64,000 bases of DNA from Bacillus sp. FJAT-28004 (GCF_001280845.1 NZ_LGHP01000001.1:1636435-1700434); one strand, 5' to 3'; numbered from the stretch's first letter, positions 27,322 to 36,483 are shown. Notes: generated by a model not told the origin, from the letters alone. Made by a program: numbers and translations.

Positions 27322-28039
27322 TACTCATAAACAGTGGCTGGAAAAGCTAGAAGCAGAATCAAAGGCGAAACAGGAGCTTTTTATGAATGATATTGCTGCC
27401 AAGCTGAGACATCCACGAATGACACAGAAGCCGCAGCATCCTTTTCGCGGAGCTCCTGATTTCTGGAACGCATTTGAATGGTCGGAAGAGGAACGAATTA
27501 AACAGTTTACAGACAATTTCCTCTCGGTTGGCGGTCACGTGGCTCGACTTCAATCAATGGATGATGTAAAATCCTTTATCGTTGGCAAAGCTGAGGAAAT
27601 GAGTGCGAAATATGTCATTCGTCAAAATCAGCCGGAGCTGGATGAGCTCGATCTTGAAGGTTCTTTGCAGTGTTCGCAGGTATCGGTGTGGAATACGGAT
27701 GCAGAGCAGCATTGGCGTGCACGTGCGGCCGAAGCGGATTTTGGCATCGTAATCGCGGATCATGCTGTCGCATATACGGGCTCGGTTACGGTACTATCAG
27801 CTCCGAACAAAGGAAGGTCCGTTAGTCTACTGCCAACCGTGCTTATTATTATAATCCCGATCGAACGTTTGAAAACAAGACTAGGTGAAGTGCTTGTGAC
27901 GTTTGATGAAGCGGGACGCGAGCAGCTGCCGGCCGGTATTCATTTTATTACGGGTCCAAGCCGCTCATCCGATATTGAGAATGATCTGACTATTGGTGTT
28001 CACGGACCAGGCATCGTGTATGCGCTGTTAGTCGGGTAA
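27314..28039 (+). CDS. lutC: L-lactate utilisation protein LutC
   Basis: A 241-residue LUD-domain (YkgG/DUF162) protein, third member of LutABC. The ATG at 27314 is chosen because GGAGG lies eight bases upstream; an in-frame ATG at 27308 is only two bases from that site. The conserved segments ADFGIVIADHAVAYTGS and FITGPSRSSDIENDLTIGVHGP are typical of the family. Confidence 0.93.
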   Translation: MANTHKQWLEKLEAESKAKQELFMNDIAAKLRHPRMTQKPQHPFRGAPDFWNAFEWSEEERIKQFTDNFLSVGGHVARLQSMDDVKSFIVGKAEEMSAKYVIRQNQPELDELDLEGSLQCSQVSVWNTDAEQHWRARAAEADFGIVIADHAVAYTGSVTVLSAPNKGRSVSLLPTVLIIIIPIERLKTRLGEVLVTFDEAGREQLPAGIHFITGPSRSSDIENDLTIGVHGPGIVYALLVG

Positions 28040-28111
28040 CTGCAAATATAGGTAATAAAAACGGTATTGCGCCGTTAGAAGACAGTGCATGCCGTTTAAG
28101 CTTGGAGGTGA

Positions 28112-28843
28112 GTGGTTATTCCATCATTAGAGGTAGAGAAGCTTTCGAAGCGCAATCATTACGAGGAAATTACCGAGCAAGTGAAGCGTCTCATTATAGA
28201 TGGCAAATTAAAGGTAGGAGATAAGCTTCCCTCTACGAAGCAAATGTCCGAGCAATTTGGTGTAGGACGTTCGACTACCCGCGAAGCACTGAGCGCACTT
28301 AAAGCAATGGGCTTGATTGAAATTCGGCAAGGCGGCGGCTGTCGCGTCATCCGTAGCGTACCGATTGAGATGGAGCTTCCAGAGCTTGCGTCTCTTCGTA
28401 TGAATCGCAAGACGGTGCTGGAATTATTGGAAGCTCGTGAATCACTTGAGGTTTCCAACGCCGCGATAGCAGCTGTGAAGCATACGGATGAGGATCTTAA
28501 ACAGCTAAGCCTAATCATCGAAGAGATGGAGCGTGCCTCCGGCGATGAGGCCGAAGGTGAAAGGCTGGATCTTCGATTCCATTTAACGCTTGCGAATGCG
28601 ACACATAACTCGATTATGGTACGTTTGTTCGAATCGATTATGAATCATATCGAAACGGCAATCCACGACATTAGACGAGTAGAGCTTTATTCGAGCACGG
28701 CTGTAGCGGAACGACTTTATAGGGAGCATTCTGCGATAGTCGAGGCAATAGCGAAGAAGGATGCTGAGCTTGCAGCCGAGCGAATGAAGCAGCATTTGAA
28801 GCATATTGAGAGCATCGTGCTGAAGCATCTGGGAGAGAGTTAG
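28112..28843 (+). CDS. lutR: GntR/FadR-subfamily regulator, LutR-like
   Basis: A regulator of about 243 residues: N-terminal GntR winged helix (GDKLPSTKQMSEQFGVGRST, then TREALSALKAMGLIEI) and C-terminal all-helical FCD effector domain (LLEARESLEV; His-containing DLRFHLTLANATHN). Downstream of lutC, it is the likely lactate-responsive repressor acting on TTGTCTGACAA at 25015. Start is ambiguous: GGAGGT is only a few bases from the GTG at 28112 and the upstream frame is closed, while an in-frame ATT at 28118 sits nine bases from GGAGG. Confidence 0.88.
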   Translation: MVIPSLEVEKLSKRNHYEEITEQVKRLIIDGKLKVGDKLPSTKQMSEQFGVGRSTTREALSALKAMGLIEIRQGGGCRVIRSVPIEMELPELASLRMNRKTVLELLEARESLEVSNAAIAAVKHTDEDLKQLSLIIEEMERASGDEAEGERLDLRFHLTLANATHNSIMVRLFESIMNHIETAIHDIRRVELYSSTAVAERLYREHSAIVEAIAKKDAELAAERMKQHLKHIESIVLKHLGES

Positions 28844-28903
28844 TTCAATGGAAGAGCTGTGGAAAGCTTATGGCTTAAGATGCAAAGCCGTTTCCATATC
28901 AGA

Positions 28904-28957
28904 AAAGCCCGAGTTCCGCGTATGCCATCAAAATGGCTGGCGGAATCGGGCTTTTTT
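28904..28957. terminator. Bidirectional terminator
   Basis: AAAAGCCCGAGTTCCGC pairs with GCGGAATCGGGCTTTTTT (one mismatch) around a 20-base loop that can itself pair partly (GCCATC/GATGGC-like). It separates lutR from the converging J-domain gene. Confidence 0.8.
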
Positions 28958-28966
28958 GTTATTTAA

Positions 28967-29878
28967 CTACTTTATGGTAGCTAAGTATTTATTAATGAAA
29001 GCTTTGGCTTTGTCTGGGTTTTTGCTATCGAGTCTGATGCCGATAACCATGTTTTCTTTGTATAGCGGAAGCTGATCGACTAGCGCACTCTTGCTTAGGT
29101 CAATTCCGTATACATGCTCTTGTGTATCTTCATCGGTCTTCAGCTTCTTAGCAAGCCCGTCCTGCATTAGCGGCTTAAACACACCGTTGACATCGTCGTC
29201 GAGCTTCATAAGCATTCCCTGTACGCCGATCCATTCGAAGGTGCTCTCGTCCATAATATATACATCCGGATGCTCGGTTGCTAAGACGAGCACTGCTTTT
29301 TGCATATAGGCATATTGCGATTGCTGGTCTTTAGGGACAAAAGTAAGGGTAGAAACAAATCTTTTCCATTCGGGAAACGCTGTCAAAAGAGCGGTTTCAA
29401 GCGGCTCTTCCTTAGGTGCATCATCCTTAAGCAGGTAATTGCCCATAAATGAAACGTTCAAATCGACGGGTGGCAAATTAGCAAGCCGCTCTTGCTCTTC
29501 ACGATAGTTCATAAAGCTGACAATCCCATAAATAATGAGTGCTACCGCTGCGATTGCTCCGAGCGTGTGAAACTTGTAATAACGCCAGAAATGATCCATT
29601 TTCTGAGCTTGTCCAGCCATCTTCTTGTATTTACCGTACTCTTGCTCGTTGAAGGCATCCGTTAGCTTGCGATCCTCGTACTCTAGAATCAGTCGATATG
29701 CTCGCGTAATCGTTGCAAAAGATTCGTTCGAATCCTCTGCGCCTTCGTTCTGTTGCTGCGTTCTGGAGCGTGATTGACGCATAAGTATCGTGTAGCGCTT
29801 CTCCACTTCCTCTTTGGCCGCAAGTTCTGGCAGCCCCATCGTTTCATAGGCTTGTTTTAATTCGTCCACTTGTGTCAC
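28967..29878 (-). CDS. J-domain-like membrane protein with extracytoplasmic domain
   Basis: A 303-residue protein. Residues 1-75 resemble a DnaJ-like helical domain (QAYETMGLPELAAKEEVEKR, then ITRAYRLILEYEDRK) but no HPD motif is visible. A single transmembrane helix lies at about 107-127, followed by an extracytoplasmic domain of about 175 residues with solute-binding-protein-like phrasing (DVYIMDESTFEWIGVQGML, ...NMVIGIRLDSKNPDKAKAFI). A membrane-tethered regulator or sensor is possible. Monocistronic. Confidence 0.72.
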   Translation of the reverse strand: MTQVDELKQAYETMGLPELAAKEEVEKRYTILMRQSRSRTQQQNEGAEDSNESFATITRAYRLILEYEDRKLTDAFNEQEYGKYKKMAGQAQKMDHFWRYYKFHTLGAIAAVALIIYGIVSFMNYREEQERLANLPPVDLNVSFMGNYLLKDDAPKEEPLETALLTAFPEWKRFVSTLTFVPKDQQSQYAYMQKAVLVLATEHPDVYIMDESTFEWIGVQGMLMKLDDDVNGVFKPLMQDGLAKKLKTDEDTQEHVYGIDLSKSALVDQLPLYKENMVIGIRLDSKNPDKAKAFINKYLATIK

Positions 29879-30158
29879 CTCAATTAGTAAATAGCTCCTA
29901 TATGATTCCTATCTATTAGTATACGGAATTCCGCGGGTAACGCAAATTTTGACGAAATTAATGGTATGGAAGCTCTATTACATGCAGGGATAGTAGAAGC
30001 CCTCGAGCGGATAAAGATAAAGTACAGCACTCATTCTTAAAGGTAACCAAACTCAGAGGGACTGAATTTTGAACAAAAAAGACGACTTATTAACTTCCTA
30101 TCTTTCCGCAATTTGATATTCTAAGATTAGGTAAATAAACCATTAGGATGGTGTCTTC

Positions 30159-31268
30159 ATGACTATTTCGTTTAAGTTTGATTTTGGAATAGGAAGCGCT
30201 CCCGCTACTCCTTACATACAAGTACTGCCGAATACGATCTATAACGGAGATACAGGCTACGGTTTTGAATCAAATGAGCGGATAAGCTCGCGCAACCGAG
30301 ATGAGGCTGATCGACTCCGCGGTGCATTTTGTATACCACTCGAAGCAGCGTTTCTTGTTGATCTGCCAAATGGCTGTTACACGATAACAGTTACGATAGG
30401 AGATGCGATTGCTCCGACTTCAACATCGTTAAAATATGGCGTAGGACGCCTGGTTCTGCACAAGGCAATTACCTCAGCAGGACAATATGCTGTACATAGC
30501 TTCACCGTCAAAGTAACGGATGGACGACTGCGCCTCGCATTCTCAGGGGTAGCACCGCGCATTAATGCGCTTCAGATCGATGAGGCGAAGCAAGCGACGA
30601 CGATTTATTTGGCGGGGGACTCCACAGTAACCGATCAGGATACGATTCCATATGCCGGATGGGGGCAAATGCTGCCGCTGTATTTTAAGACGGATGTGGC
30701 GATTGATAATCATGCGATGCCTAGAAGAAGCTCAAGAAGCTTCATTAATGAAGGTCGACTTGCAGCGATCATTGAGCAAATAAAACCGAACGACTATTTA
30801 TGGATTCAATTCGGTCATAATGACGAGAAGCCGGATGAAGAGCGGGCAACAGAATCATTTGGCAGCTTTAAGGAAATGTTGGCCGTTTATGTGGAGGAGG
30901 CGCGGTCACGCGGTGCAATACCCGTACTTATTACACCGATGCATCGCTGTAAATTTGACGAACGAGGTCGGATTATCGATACGCATGGTGATTATTTGCT
31001 CGGTATGAAGCAGCTTGCTGCTGAGCTTGATGTTCCAATGATCGATTTGGCAGCTAAGAGTAAGGACCTGTACGAGCGCTTGGGTGACGAGCCGTCTAAG
31101 ACGCTGTTCATGTGGGCTTACCCTGGAGAATTTATTCATTTTCCAGATGGCGCTCAGGATGATACACATTTTCAAGAGCTGGGCGGCATCCAAATCGCTG
31201 GATTAGTCGCAGAAGGCGTGCGTGAGCTTGCGTTATCGCCTCTGTTTTTATATTTAAAGAGGCTTTAG
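30159..31268 (+). CDS. SGNH-family esterase, rhamnogalacturonan acetylesterase-like (CE12)
   Basis: A 369-residue two-domain enzyme. The N-terminal 140 residues form a beta-sandwich resembling a carbohydrate-binding module (FKFDFGIGSA...). The SGNH catalytic domain follows: GDSTVTDQD (nucleophile Ser), WGQ, FGHNDEKP and the terminal DDTHF (Asp-His). This layout matches RhgT/YesT-type enzymes, which remove acetyl groups from rhamnogalacturonan. No signal peptide, so it probably acts on imported oligosaccharides. It links functionally to rhamnose catabolism in the same window. Confidence 0.88.
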   Translation: MTISFKFDFGIGSAPATPYIQVLPNTIYNGDTGYGFESNERISSRNRDEADRLRGAFCIPLEAAFLVDLPNGCYTITVTIGDAIAPTSTSLKYGVGRLVLHKAITSAGQYAVHSFTVKVTDGRLRLAFSGVAPRINALQIDEAKQATTIYLAGDSTVTDQDTIPYAGWGQMLPLYFKTDVAIDNHAMPRRSSRSFINEGRLAAIIEQIKPNDYLWIQFGHNDEKPDEERATESFGSFKEMLAVYVEEARSRGAIPVLITPMHRCKFDERGRIIDTHGDYLLGMKQLAAELDVPMIDLAAKSKDLYERLGDEPSKTLFMWAYPGEFIHFPDGAQDDTHFQELGGIQIAGLVAEGVRELALSPLFLYLKRL

Positions 31269-31286
31269 AAGCGGAATGAGAAGACT

Positions 31287-31334
31287 AGTGGCTGTATCAA
31301 AAGTGGGGAAACCTGCTTGGATACAGCCACTTTT
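31287..31334 (+). terminator. Terminator after the esterase
   Basis: AGTGGCTGTATC pairs with GATACAGCCACTT and is followed by Ts. Confidence 0.8.
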
Positions 31335-31352
31335 AGCGTTTCGTTCGTCAAT

Positions 31353-32024
31353 CTACTCCCATTCGGAGAAACGATCGATTATAGCATGTATTTCTAGTAA
31401 ATCATTGCAGATGGCATCGGGATAGCTGAACGTACTGTCATTGCTTTTCAAAATCGTACGCATTCCCATTTCATTAGCAGGAATAATATCAGCCTTGAGA
31501 TTATCACCCACAAAAACGGACTTTGCAGCAGAGGAACTCAAATTACAAAGCGACAATTGAAAAATAGCATGATCGGGCTTTCTCAAATTGACGGCTCCTG
31601 AAATAACAATATCATCAAAGAGCTCCATAATACCGAGAGCAATCACTTTGTTCCTCTGATAAAACTCCCTGCCATTCGTAATCATGCCTAATTTATATCC
31701 ACTTTGCTTTAAGGAAAGAAGCATTTCATGAAGACCAGGAAATCCGATGCTGTATTTATGAAAGTTATGGTTTAAATCATCAAGCAGCGGAGTAAATAGA
31801 GCATTCTCAATCTTAAAAAAATCGATTAATTCATTGTAAACATCTTCTTTGGGCATGAGTATGTTATTTAACTGGGTAAACTTCTCTATAAATTCATGTT
31901 TGTCTACAATGAAAGCATGTAATGAAAAACGTTCATACTGATACTTTGCGAAGTTAATTAATGATTGCTCTTTATCAAGCAATGTCTGGTCTAGGTCAAA
32001 GATAACCGTATCAATTTTACTCAA
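31353..32024 (-). CDS. HAD-superfamily hydrolase
   Basis: A 223-residue phosphatase-like protein. The nucleophile motif FDLDQTLLD is near the N-terminus, motif II is GMITNG (about 118), and the acid motif is FVGDNLKADI (about 170). The start is TTG at 32024 with GGAG eight bases upstream; an ATG just upstream runs into a stop. Resembles YjjG/phosphoglycolate-type HADs; substrate unknown. Confidence 0.9.
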   Translation of the reverse strand: MSKIDTVIFDLDQTLLDKEQSLINFAKYQYERFSLHAFIVDKHEFIEKFTQLNNILMPKEDVYNELIDFFKIENALFTPLLDDLNHNFHKYSIGFPGLHEMLLSLKQSGYKLGMITNGREFYQRNKVIALGIMELFDDIVISGAVNLRKPDHAIFQLSLCNLSSSAAKSVFVGDNLKADIIPANEMGMRTILKSNDSTFSYPDAICNDLLEIHAIIDRFSEWE

Positions 32025-32079
32025 CTGTTCATCTCCGTCTAATCGAACTCGAAGCCGCAGAAGCGAACTTGGGCGTGAT

Positions 32080-32661
32080 TTAATAGATCGCTATGTGTTC
32101 CATTTCATAGGGGTAGTCCATTTGATTTTTTATGCTTTTCACCTCGTGCTCATCTAAGAAGAGCCCGATGATGTATAGGCCCAAATCAATCGAAGTGGCG
32201 ACTCCTCCAGCCGTAATGACATTGCCGTCTCGCACAATGCGTGAGCGGATGACCTCTTTGCAGTAGGGCTCTAATAAATCATAGGCGTACGGATGGGTGG
32301 TCGCGTTTTTATTTGCCAAATAGCCAGCGGCACCAAGCAGCAGCGAGCCTGTGCAAACCGAGACGATGAACGCTGCATGCTCAGCTTCCTTAATCCAAGA
32401 AGTGAATGATTCATCAAACCTCAGCGCTCTTGTACCCAGTCCTCCCGGAACAAAAATTAGGTCATATTGCGTTAGATCAGGTTTGACTTGATTTACTTTA
32501 ATCGTCAAGCCAAGCTCATCCGTAACCTCTTCCTGCATGGCACAGATATCCCAGGAGAAGTCTTTCGTTGATTCGTAATACTTTAAGCGAGTAATAACAT
32601 CATAGAATCCAATGAAATCTAAAAAGGTAACGCCATCAAATAAAATAAAAGCAATTTTCAT
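32080..32661 (-). CDS. DJ-1/PfpI-family protein
   Basis: A 193-residue class I glutamine amidotransferase-like protein with the nucleophile elbow Cys103 in VSVCTGSLLLGAAGYLA and FDGVTFLDFIGFYDV at the N-terminus. This resembles the sensing domain of AraC-like regulators and isonitrile-hydratase-like proteins rather than a protease. GAGGTG lies upstream of the ATG. Function unknown. Confidence 0.88.
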   Translation of the reverse strand: MKIAFILFDGVTFLDFIGFYDVITRLKYYESTKDFSWDICAMQEEVTDELGLTIKVNQVKPDLTQYDLIFVPGGLGTRALRFDESFTSWIKEAEHAAFIVSVCTGSLLLGAAGYLANKNATTHPYAYDLLEPYCKEVIRSRIVRDGNVITAGGVATSIDLGLYIIGLFLDEHEVKSIKNQMDYPYEMEHIAIY

Positions 32662-32815
32662 CGATTCAGCACCTCGTTTCTTTATTGTAATAATATTACA
32701 AATAAAAACTCCAGTATAGATTAAAAGCTAAAAAAAATAGTGCAATGGCTCGATTCTATTGCTCTGATCGACTACAATAGCTAAGACGATATTGTAGTAT
32801 AAGTGAGGGAAATCG

Positions 32816-33337
32816 ATGTTTGATCCAACTGTTTATGAAAACTTGAAAGTAGCCTTTGAGAATCAGCTTTATGATTTGGATACGCTGGATCGGAAGATTG
32901 ATATTATCAATCGGGTTGATCGTTTGGAGCTTGCGGTTATGTCGCGAGAGTTCACGCTCGAATTTAAGCTGGCTGAATACGCAGAAGTATCAGCGGAAAT
33001 TCAGCTCACTGCCTCGCTGAAGGATTTAGCTGCGGAGATACTGGAGCTGACAGGCGAGACACCAGCATGCTCGCTTCAGATTCGTTTCTTCATGGAGGTC
33101 ACAGATGTAGCGAAACAATGCAACCAAATTAAGAAAGTGATGCAGCAAATTTGGGAGCCGGATATAGAGCCAATACAAACGATTAGTTACCTTTTTGGTA
33201 CGGAATTTCCTATTTATTCGAATGTCATTGCGCTAAGCTTTAGCCGTAAAATTGGCGAAGAGCAAATGGATGATATACCAGAGCTGATTGATCATGTTCT
33301 TAAGACGTTAACGAAGCTGAGAGAGGTTGCGATATAG
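32816..33337 (+). CDS. Protein of unknown function, 173 residues
   Basis: Acidic, soluble, mixed alpha/beta sequence without signal peptide or membrane segment. GAGGG precedes the ATG. I do not recognise the family. It lies directly upstream of the preQ1-controlled queuosine operon but has a separate orientation of control, with the que promoter after its stop codon. Confidence 0.75.
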   Translation: MFDPTVYENLKVAFENQLYDLDTLDRKIDIINRVDRLELAVMSREFTLEFKLAEYAEVSAEIQLTASLKDLAAEILELTGETPACSLQIRFFMEVTDVAKQCNQIKKVMQQIWEPDIEPIQTISYLFGTEFPIYSNVIALSFSRKIGEEQMDDIPELIDHVLKTLTKLREVAI

Positions 33338-33417
33338 GCGATTTCTTCAACCTAAACGTTAAAACACCTAATATTTACAGTGAAATACTGTCTGTTTCTT
33401 TAATGAAGAAGCTATGC

Positions 33418-33423
33418 TATAGT
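33418..33423 (+). promoter_or_regulatory. Probable -10 box of the que operon
   Basis: TATAGT with a weak TTTCTT 17 bp upstream, about 65 bp before the preQ1 aptamer. Confidence 0.45.
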
Positions 33424-33490
33424 ACTTGAGAATGAACAACTGAAGAAGAAACTCCGAAGCTATTGTCTTAGGACATTAACAGCTATCGGG

Positions 33491-33522
33491 AGAGGTTCGC
33501 GAACTCCCTCTATAAAAAACTA
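33491..33522 (+). promoter_or_regulatory. preQ1-I riboswitch aptamer
   Basis: AGAGGTTC-...-CCCTCT followed by the invariant A-rich tail ATAAAAAACTA reproduces the preQ1 class I pseudoknot. It precedes queCDEF, the genes that make preQ1 and its precursors, so it gives end-product feedback. An upstream hairpin (about 33456-33490, pairing CCGA/TCGG and AGCT/AGCT) leads into it. Confidence 0.93.
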
Positions 33523-33566
33523 TGCGAAACGATTGTCCCGTCAGGTGACATCGTCGTTTTCGCGTT

Positions 33567-33617
33567 CGGCGCGAAGCGGGTTTTTTAACGCTTCGCGCCG
33601 TTTCTTTGGTTTTTTAT
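33567..33617 (+). terminator. Hairpin terminator downstream of the preQ1 aptamer
   Basis: CGGCGCGAAGCG pairs perfectly with CGCTTCGCGCCG across a ten-base loop, then TTTCTTTGGTTTTTT. It is 45 bp after the aptamer and before queC, so it is the probable expression platform, acting through an antiterminator or anti-antiterminator in the linker. Confidence 0.7.
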
Positions 33618-33676
33618 CTTCATACGAAGGAAGTCAAGCGATCTCGATCTTCTCACACCAGAGAGGGAGATACAGC

Positions 33677-34327
33677 ATGAAAACAGAAAAAGCGGTCGTT
33701 GTGTTTAGCGGTGGTCAGGATAGCACGACCTGTTTATTTTGGGCAATGGAACGATTCGCGGAGGTAGAGGCCGTTACGTTCAACTATGGGCAGCGGCATA
33801 AGCTTGAGCTGGATTGCGCGGCGGATATCGCCAAGGAGCTGAATATTAAGCATCATATTCTTGATATGTCGCTTCTTAATCAATTGGCACCCAATGCGCT
33901 CACAAGAGACGATATTGCGATCGAGCAAAAAGAAGGAGAGCTGCCTACAACTTTTGTTGATGGACGAAATCTCTTATTTCTTACCTTCGCAGCGGTGCTT
34001 GCAAAGCAGCTGGGCGCGAAGCATATCGTAACAGGTGTATGCGAAACGGACTTTAGCGGATACCCGGATTGCCGAGATATATTCGTAAAGTCGTTAAATG
34101 TGACGCTGAACTTATCCATGGACTATCCGTTTGTGATCGATACGCCGCTCATGTGGCTGAATAAAGCGGAGACATGGAAACTTGCGGATGAGCTTGGCGC
34201 ATTCGACTTTGTCCGTGAACGCACATTGACCTGTTATAACGGCATCATGGCGGATGGCTGTGGCCATTGTCCGGCTTGTCAGCTTCGGAGGAAGGGGCTG
34301 GACGATTATTTGGTCCAGCGCATATAA
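33677..34327 (+). CDS. queC: 7-cyano-7-deazaguanine synthase
   Basis: Converts 7-carboxy-7-deazaguanine to preQ0 with ATP and ammonia. The 216-residue protein has the PP-loop SGGQDS (11-16) and a C-terminal zinc site (CYNG...CGHCPAC). The ATG at 33677 is preceded by GAGAGGGAGA; the open frame extends upstream to 33533, but that part overlaps the riboswitch terminator and is not coding. Confidence 0.96.
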   Translation: MKTEKAVVVFSGGQDSTTCLFWAMERFAEVEAVTFNYGQRHKLELDCAADIAKELNIKHHILDMSLLNQLAPNALTRDDIAIEQKEGELPTTFVDGRNLLFLTFAAVLAKQLGAKHIVTGVCETDFSGYPDCRDIFVKSLNVTLNLSMDYPFVIDTPLMWLNKAETWKLADELGAFDFVRERTLTCYNGIMADGCGHCPACQLRRKGLDDYLVQRI

Positions 34328-34336
34328 GGTGAAGCG

Positions 34337-34777
34337 ATGATGATGCAGCAGATGTATCCGACCGCACAGCATAGCTATTGCTATGAGCTGAATAAGGATT
34401 TTCACTTTGCGGCAGCTCACTTCGTACCTACGGAGAAAGCTGGAAAATGCCAAGAGCTTCATGGGCATACGTATTATGCGAATGTGACGGTAGCAGGAGA
34501 TGAACTTGACGAGGCAGGTTTTCTTGTCAATTTCGCAATCATTAAGCGGTTGATTCATGATCGTTTTGATCATTCTTTGCTTAATGACGACAAAGAGAGC
34601 TTCAGTAATGTGCTGCCAGACCGTTTTCCTACGACTGAAGTGGTAGCCCGAACAATTAGCGACATCGTTCAGCGCCATTTGGATGGTACTGTAAATCGTC
34701 CGCAGTGCGTTCAAGTATATCTGCGTGAAACACCGACGAGCTATTGTATTTATCGTCCTAAGCGGGAGGTGGTATAA
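34337..34777 (+). CDS. queD: 6-carboxy-5,6,7,8-tetrahydropterin synthase
   Basis: A 146-residue enzyme of the PTPS family. Zinc ligands are His28 and the HGH pair (His42, His44), and the catalytic Cys38 lies in GKCQELHGH. Second gene of queCDEF, nine bases after queC. Three nearby Met codons make the exact start uncertain by a few residues. Confidence 0.95.
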   Translation: MMMQQMYPTAQHSYCYELNKDFHFAAAHFVPTEKAGKCQELHGHTYYANVTVAGDELDEAGFLVNFAIIKRLIHDRFDHSLLNDDKESFSNVLPDRFPTTEVVARTISDIVQRHLDGTVNRPQCVQVYLRETPTSYCIYRPKREVV

Positions 34778-34779
34778 CG

Positions 34780-35511
34780 ATGCCATCTAACAAACGAATC
34801 CCCGTCATGGAAATATTCGGCCCGACCGTTCAGGGAGAAGGCATGGTTATTGGCCGGAAAACGATGTTCGTTCGTACAGCTGGCTGCGATTATAGCTGCT
34901 CTTGGTGCGATTCGGCATTTACTTGGGACGGCAGCGGCAAAGAAGATATTCGTATGCTGACAGCATTTGAAATGATAGAGCAATTAAAAGAAATTGGTGG
35001 AAATACCTTTGAGCATGTGACGATTTCTGGCGGAAATCCCGCACTGCTTCCGCAGCTAGGTGAATTTGTTGATGAGCTGCATAAGCAAAGGATCAGTGTT
35101 GCTCTGGAGACACAAGGAAGTCGTTGGCAGGACTGGTTTTGGTCGATTGATGAGCTCACTTTATCGCCTAAGCCGCCGAGCTCTGGCATGAAGACAGACT
35201 GGTCGAAGCTCGATGAAATCGTATCTAATCTGAATATGCGTTCAACTAGCTTTTGCTTGAAAACAGTCGTTTTTGATGATGAGGATCTGGAGTATGCGAC
35301 CTATGTCCACATGCGGTATCCAATGGTACCGTTTTATTTGCAGGCGGGCAATGGCAACTTGCAGGAAACGGAGCCGCAGCTCATGCTTCCCTATTTGTTG
35401 GAACGTTATGAGTGGCTGATCGAGAAGGTTATGCCAAATGCTGATTTAAAGCGGGTGCACGTCCTCCCGCAGCTTCATACATGGGTATGGGGCAATAAGA
35501 AAGGCGTCTGA
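34780..35511 (+). CDS. queE: 7-carboxy-7-deazaguanine synthase (radical SAM)
   Basis: A 243-residue radical SAM enzyme with the CxxxCxxC cluster motif at Cys36, Cys40 and Cys43 ([14 protein letters not shown]). It makes the deazaguanine ring. GGGAGG just before the ATG, two bases after queD's stop. Confidence 0.95.
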   Translation: MPSNKRIPVMEIFGPTVQGEGMVIGRKTMFVRTAGCDYSCSWCDSAFTWDGSGKEDIRMLTAFEMIEQLKEIGGNTFEHVTISGGNPALLPQLGEFVDELHKQRISVALETQGSRWQDWFWSIDELTLSPKPPSSGMKTDWSKLDEIVSNLNMRSTSFCLKTVVFDDEDLEYATYVHMRYPMVPFYLQAGNGNLQETEPQLMLPYLLERYEWLIEKVMPNADLKRVHVLPQLHTWVWGNKKGV

Positions 35512-35536
35512 TTCAAATGAGCTTAGAAAGGCGGAA

Positions 35537-36040
35537 ATGAGTATGGATGGAAGAAGCAAGGAGGAGCTGAACGGCGTAACGCTGCTTGGCAATCAAGGAA
35601 CACAATATTTGTTCAACTACTCACCGGAAATTTTGGAGGCATTTGATAATAAGCATCCCAATCGGGACTATTTTGTGAAATTTAATTGTCCGGAGTTCAC
35701 AAGTCTTTGTCCAATGACAGGACAGCCGGATTTTGCAACGATCTATATTTCTTATATTCCGGGGCAAAAAATGGTAGAGAGCAAGTCGCTTAAGCTGTAC
35801 TTGTTCAGCTTCCGCAACCATGGTGATTTCCACGAAGATTGCATGAATATCATTATGAACGATCTAATTGCGCTAATGGATCCGAGGTATATTGAAGTAT
35901 GGGGCAAGTTTACACCGCGAGGCGGTATTTCCATCGATCCTTATTGCAACTGGGGCCAGCCGGGCACCAAATACGAGCAAATGGCGGAGCATCGCCTCAT
36001 GAATCATGATTTGTATCCAGAGAAAGTGGATAATCGTTAG
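35537..36040 (+). CDS. queF: NADPH-dependent 7-cyano-7-deazaguanine reductase
   Basis: Reduces the preQ0 nitrile to preQ1. The unimodular 167-residue form has catalytic Cys58 ([13 protein letters not shown]) and Asp65, the QueF motif [15 protein letters not shown], and NADPH-binding features. Start at 35537 or 35543; both have a usable AAGGCGG. Last gene of the queuosine operon. Confidence 0.95.
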   Translation: MSMDGRSKEELNGVTLLGNQGTQYLFNYSPEILEAFDNKHPNRDYFVKFNCPEFTSLCPMTGQPDFATIYISYIPGQKMVESKSLKLYLFSFRNHGDFHEDCMNIIMNDLIALMDPRYIEVWGKFTPRGGISIDPYCNWGQPGTKYEQMAEHRLMNHDLYPEKVDNR

Positions 36041-36201
36041 TATATGTTTCTAGCTGAGTTTAGTAATAGAGGACATTTATGATAAATATTTCTAGGTTGC
36101 CCGTCTAAGGTCTAGGTAAAAATCATGCCTGAAGTCCATTTCAATTATTCTATTAATGTCTATACTTAAGTTAGAGTTACTAGAGAATAGGTGGACAAAC
36201 G

Positions 36202-36384
36202 ATGATTAAAAATGCGATATGTATGTCTGTACTGCTTTGCACGATAGCGTCTGCGTTAACGAACTTCGGAGTATCTCCAGTACGAGCGATTGCAGCTCCA
36301 AGCGCGTCAAAAGCTGAATATATCAGTATGAATAATATGGTTGGGCCATTCTTGCTGCAGATGAAGCAGGATGATAAAGCTTGA
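36202..36384 (+). CDS. Small secreted peptide, 60 residues
   Basis: A short ORF with AGGTGG seven bases before the ATG. The N-terminal half is a signal peptide (MIKNAICMSVLLCTIASALT, then a probable A-x-A cleavage near residue 31, VRAIAA). The mature part would be about 28 residues and ends in a charged tail. A perfect terminator follows. No Rap-type receptor or transporter lies beside it. It could be a signalling peptide, a toxin-like peptide, or a remnant. Confidence 0.6.
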   Translation: MIKNAICMSVLLCTIASALTNFGVSPVRAIAAPSASKAEYISMNNMVGPFLLQMKQDDKA

Positions 36385-36438
36385 AGGCTGTTCTAATTGA
36401 TGCCTAAGCTGGAATGAAAGACAAGGAATAGATTTAGT

Positions 36439-36483
36439 AAATAGCAAACGCCGCTGCCTATACGGAAGCGGCGTTTGCTATTT
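36439..36483. terminator. Bidirectional terminator with 17-bp stem
   Basis: AAATAGCAAACGCCGCT pairs perfectly with AGCGGCGTTTGCTATTT. It ends the small peptide gene and the converging thiD operon. Confidence 0.9.

Noticed and set aside
33533..33676. N-terminal extension of QueC to 33533
   Set aside because: The extension covers the preQ1 terminator, and the ATG at 33677 has a good ribosome-binding site and gives the usual QueC start.
34112..34786. 224-codon minus-strand ORF opposite queC/queD
   Set aside because: Fully antisense to two certain genes, no recognisable product.
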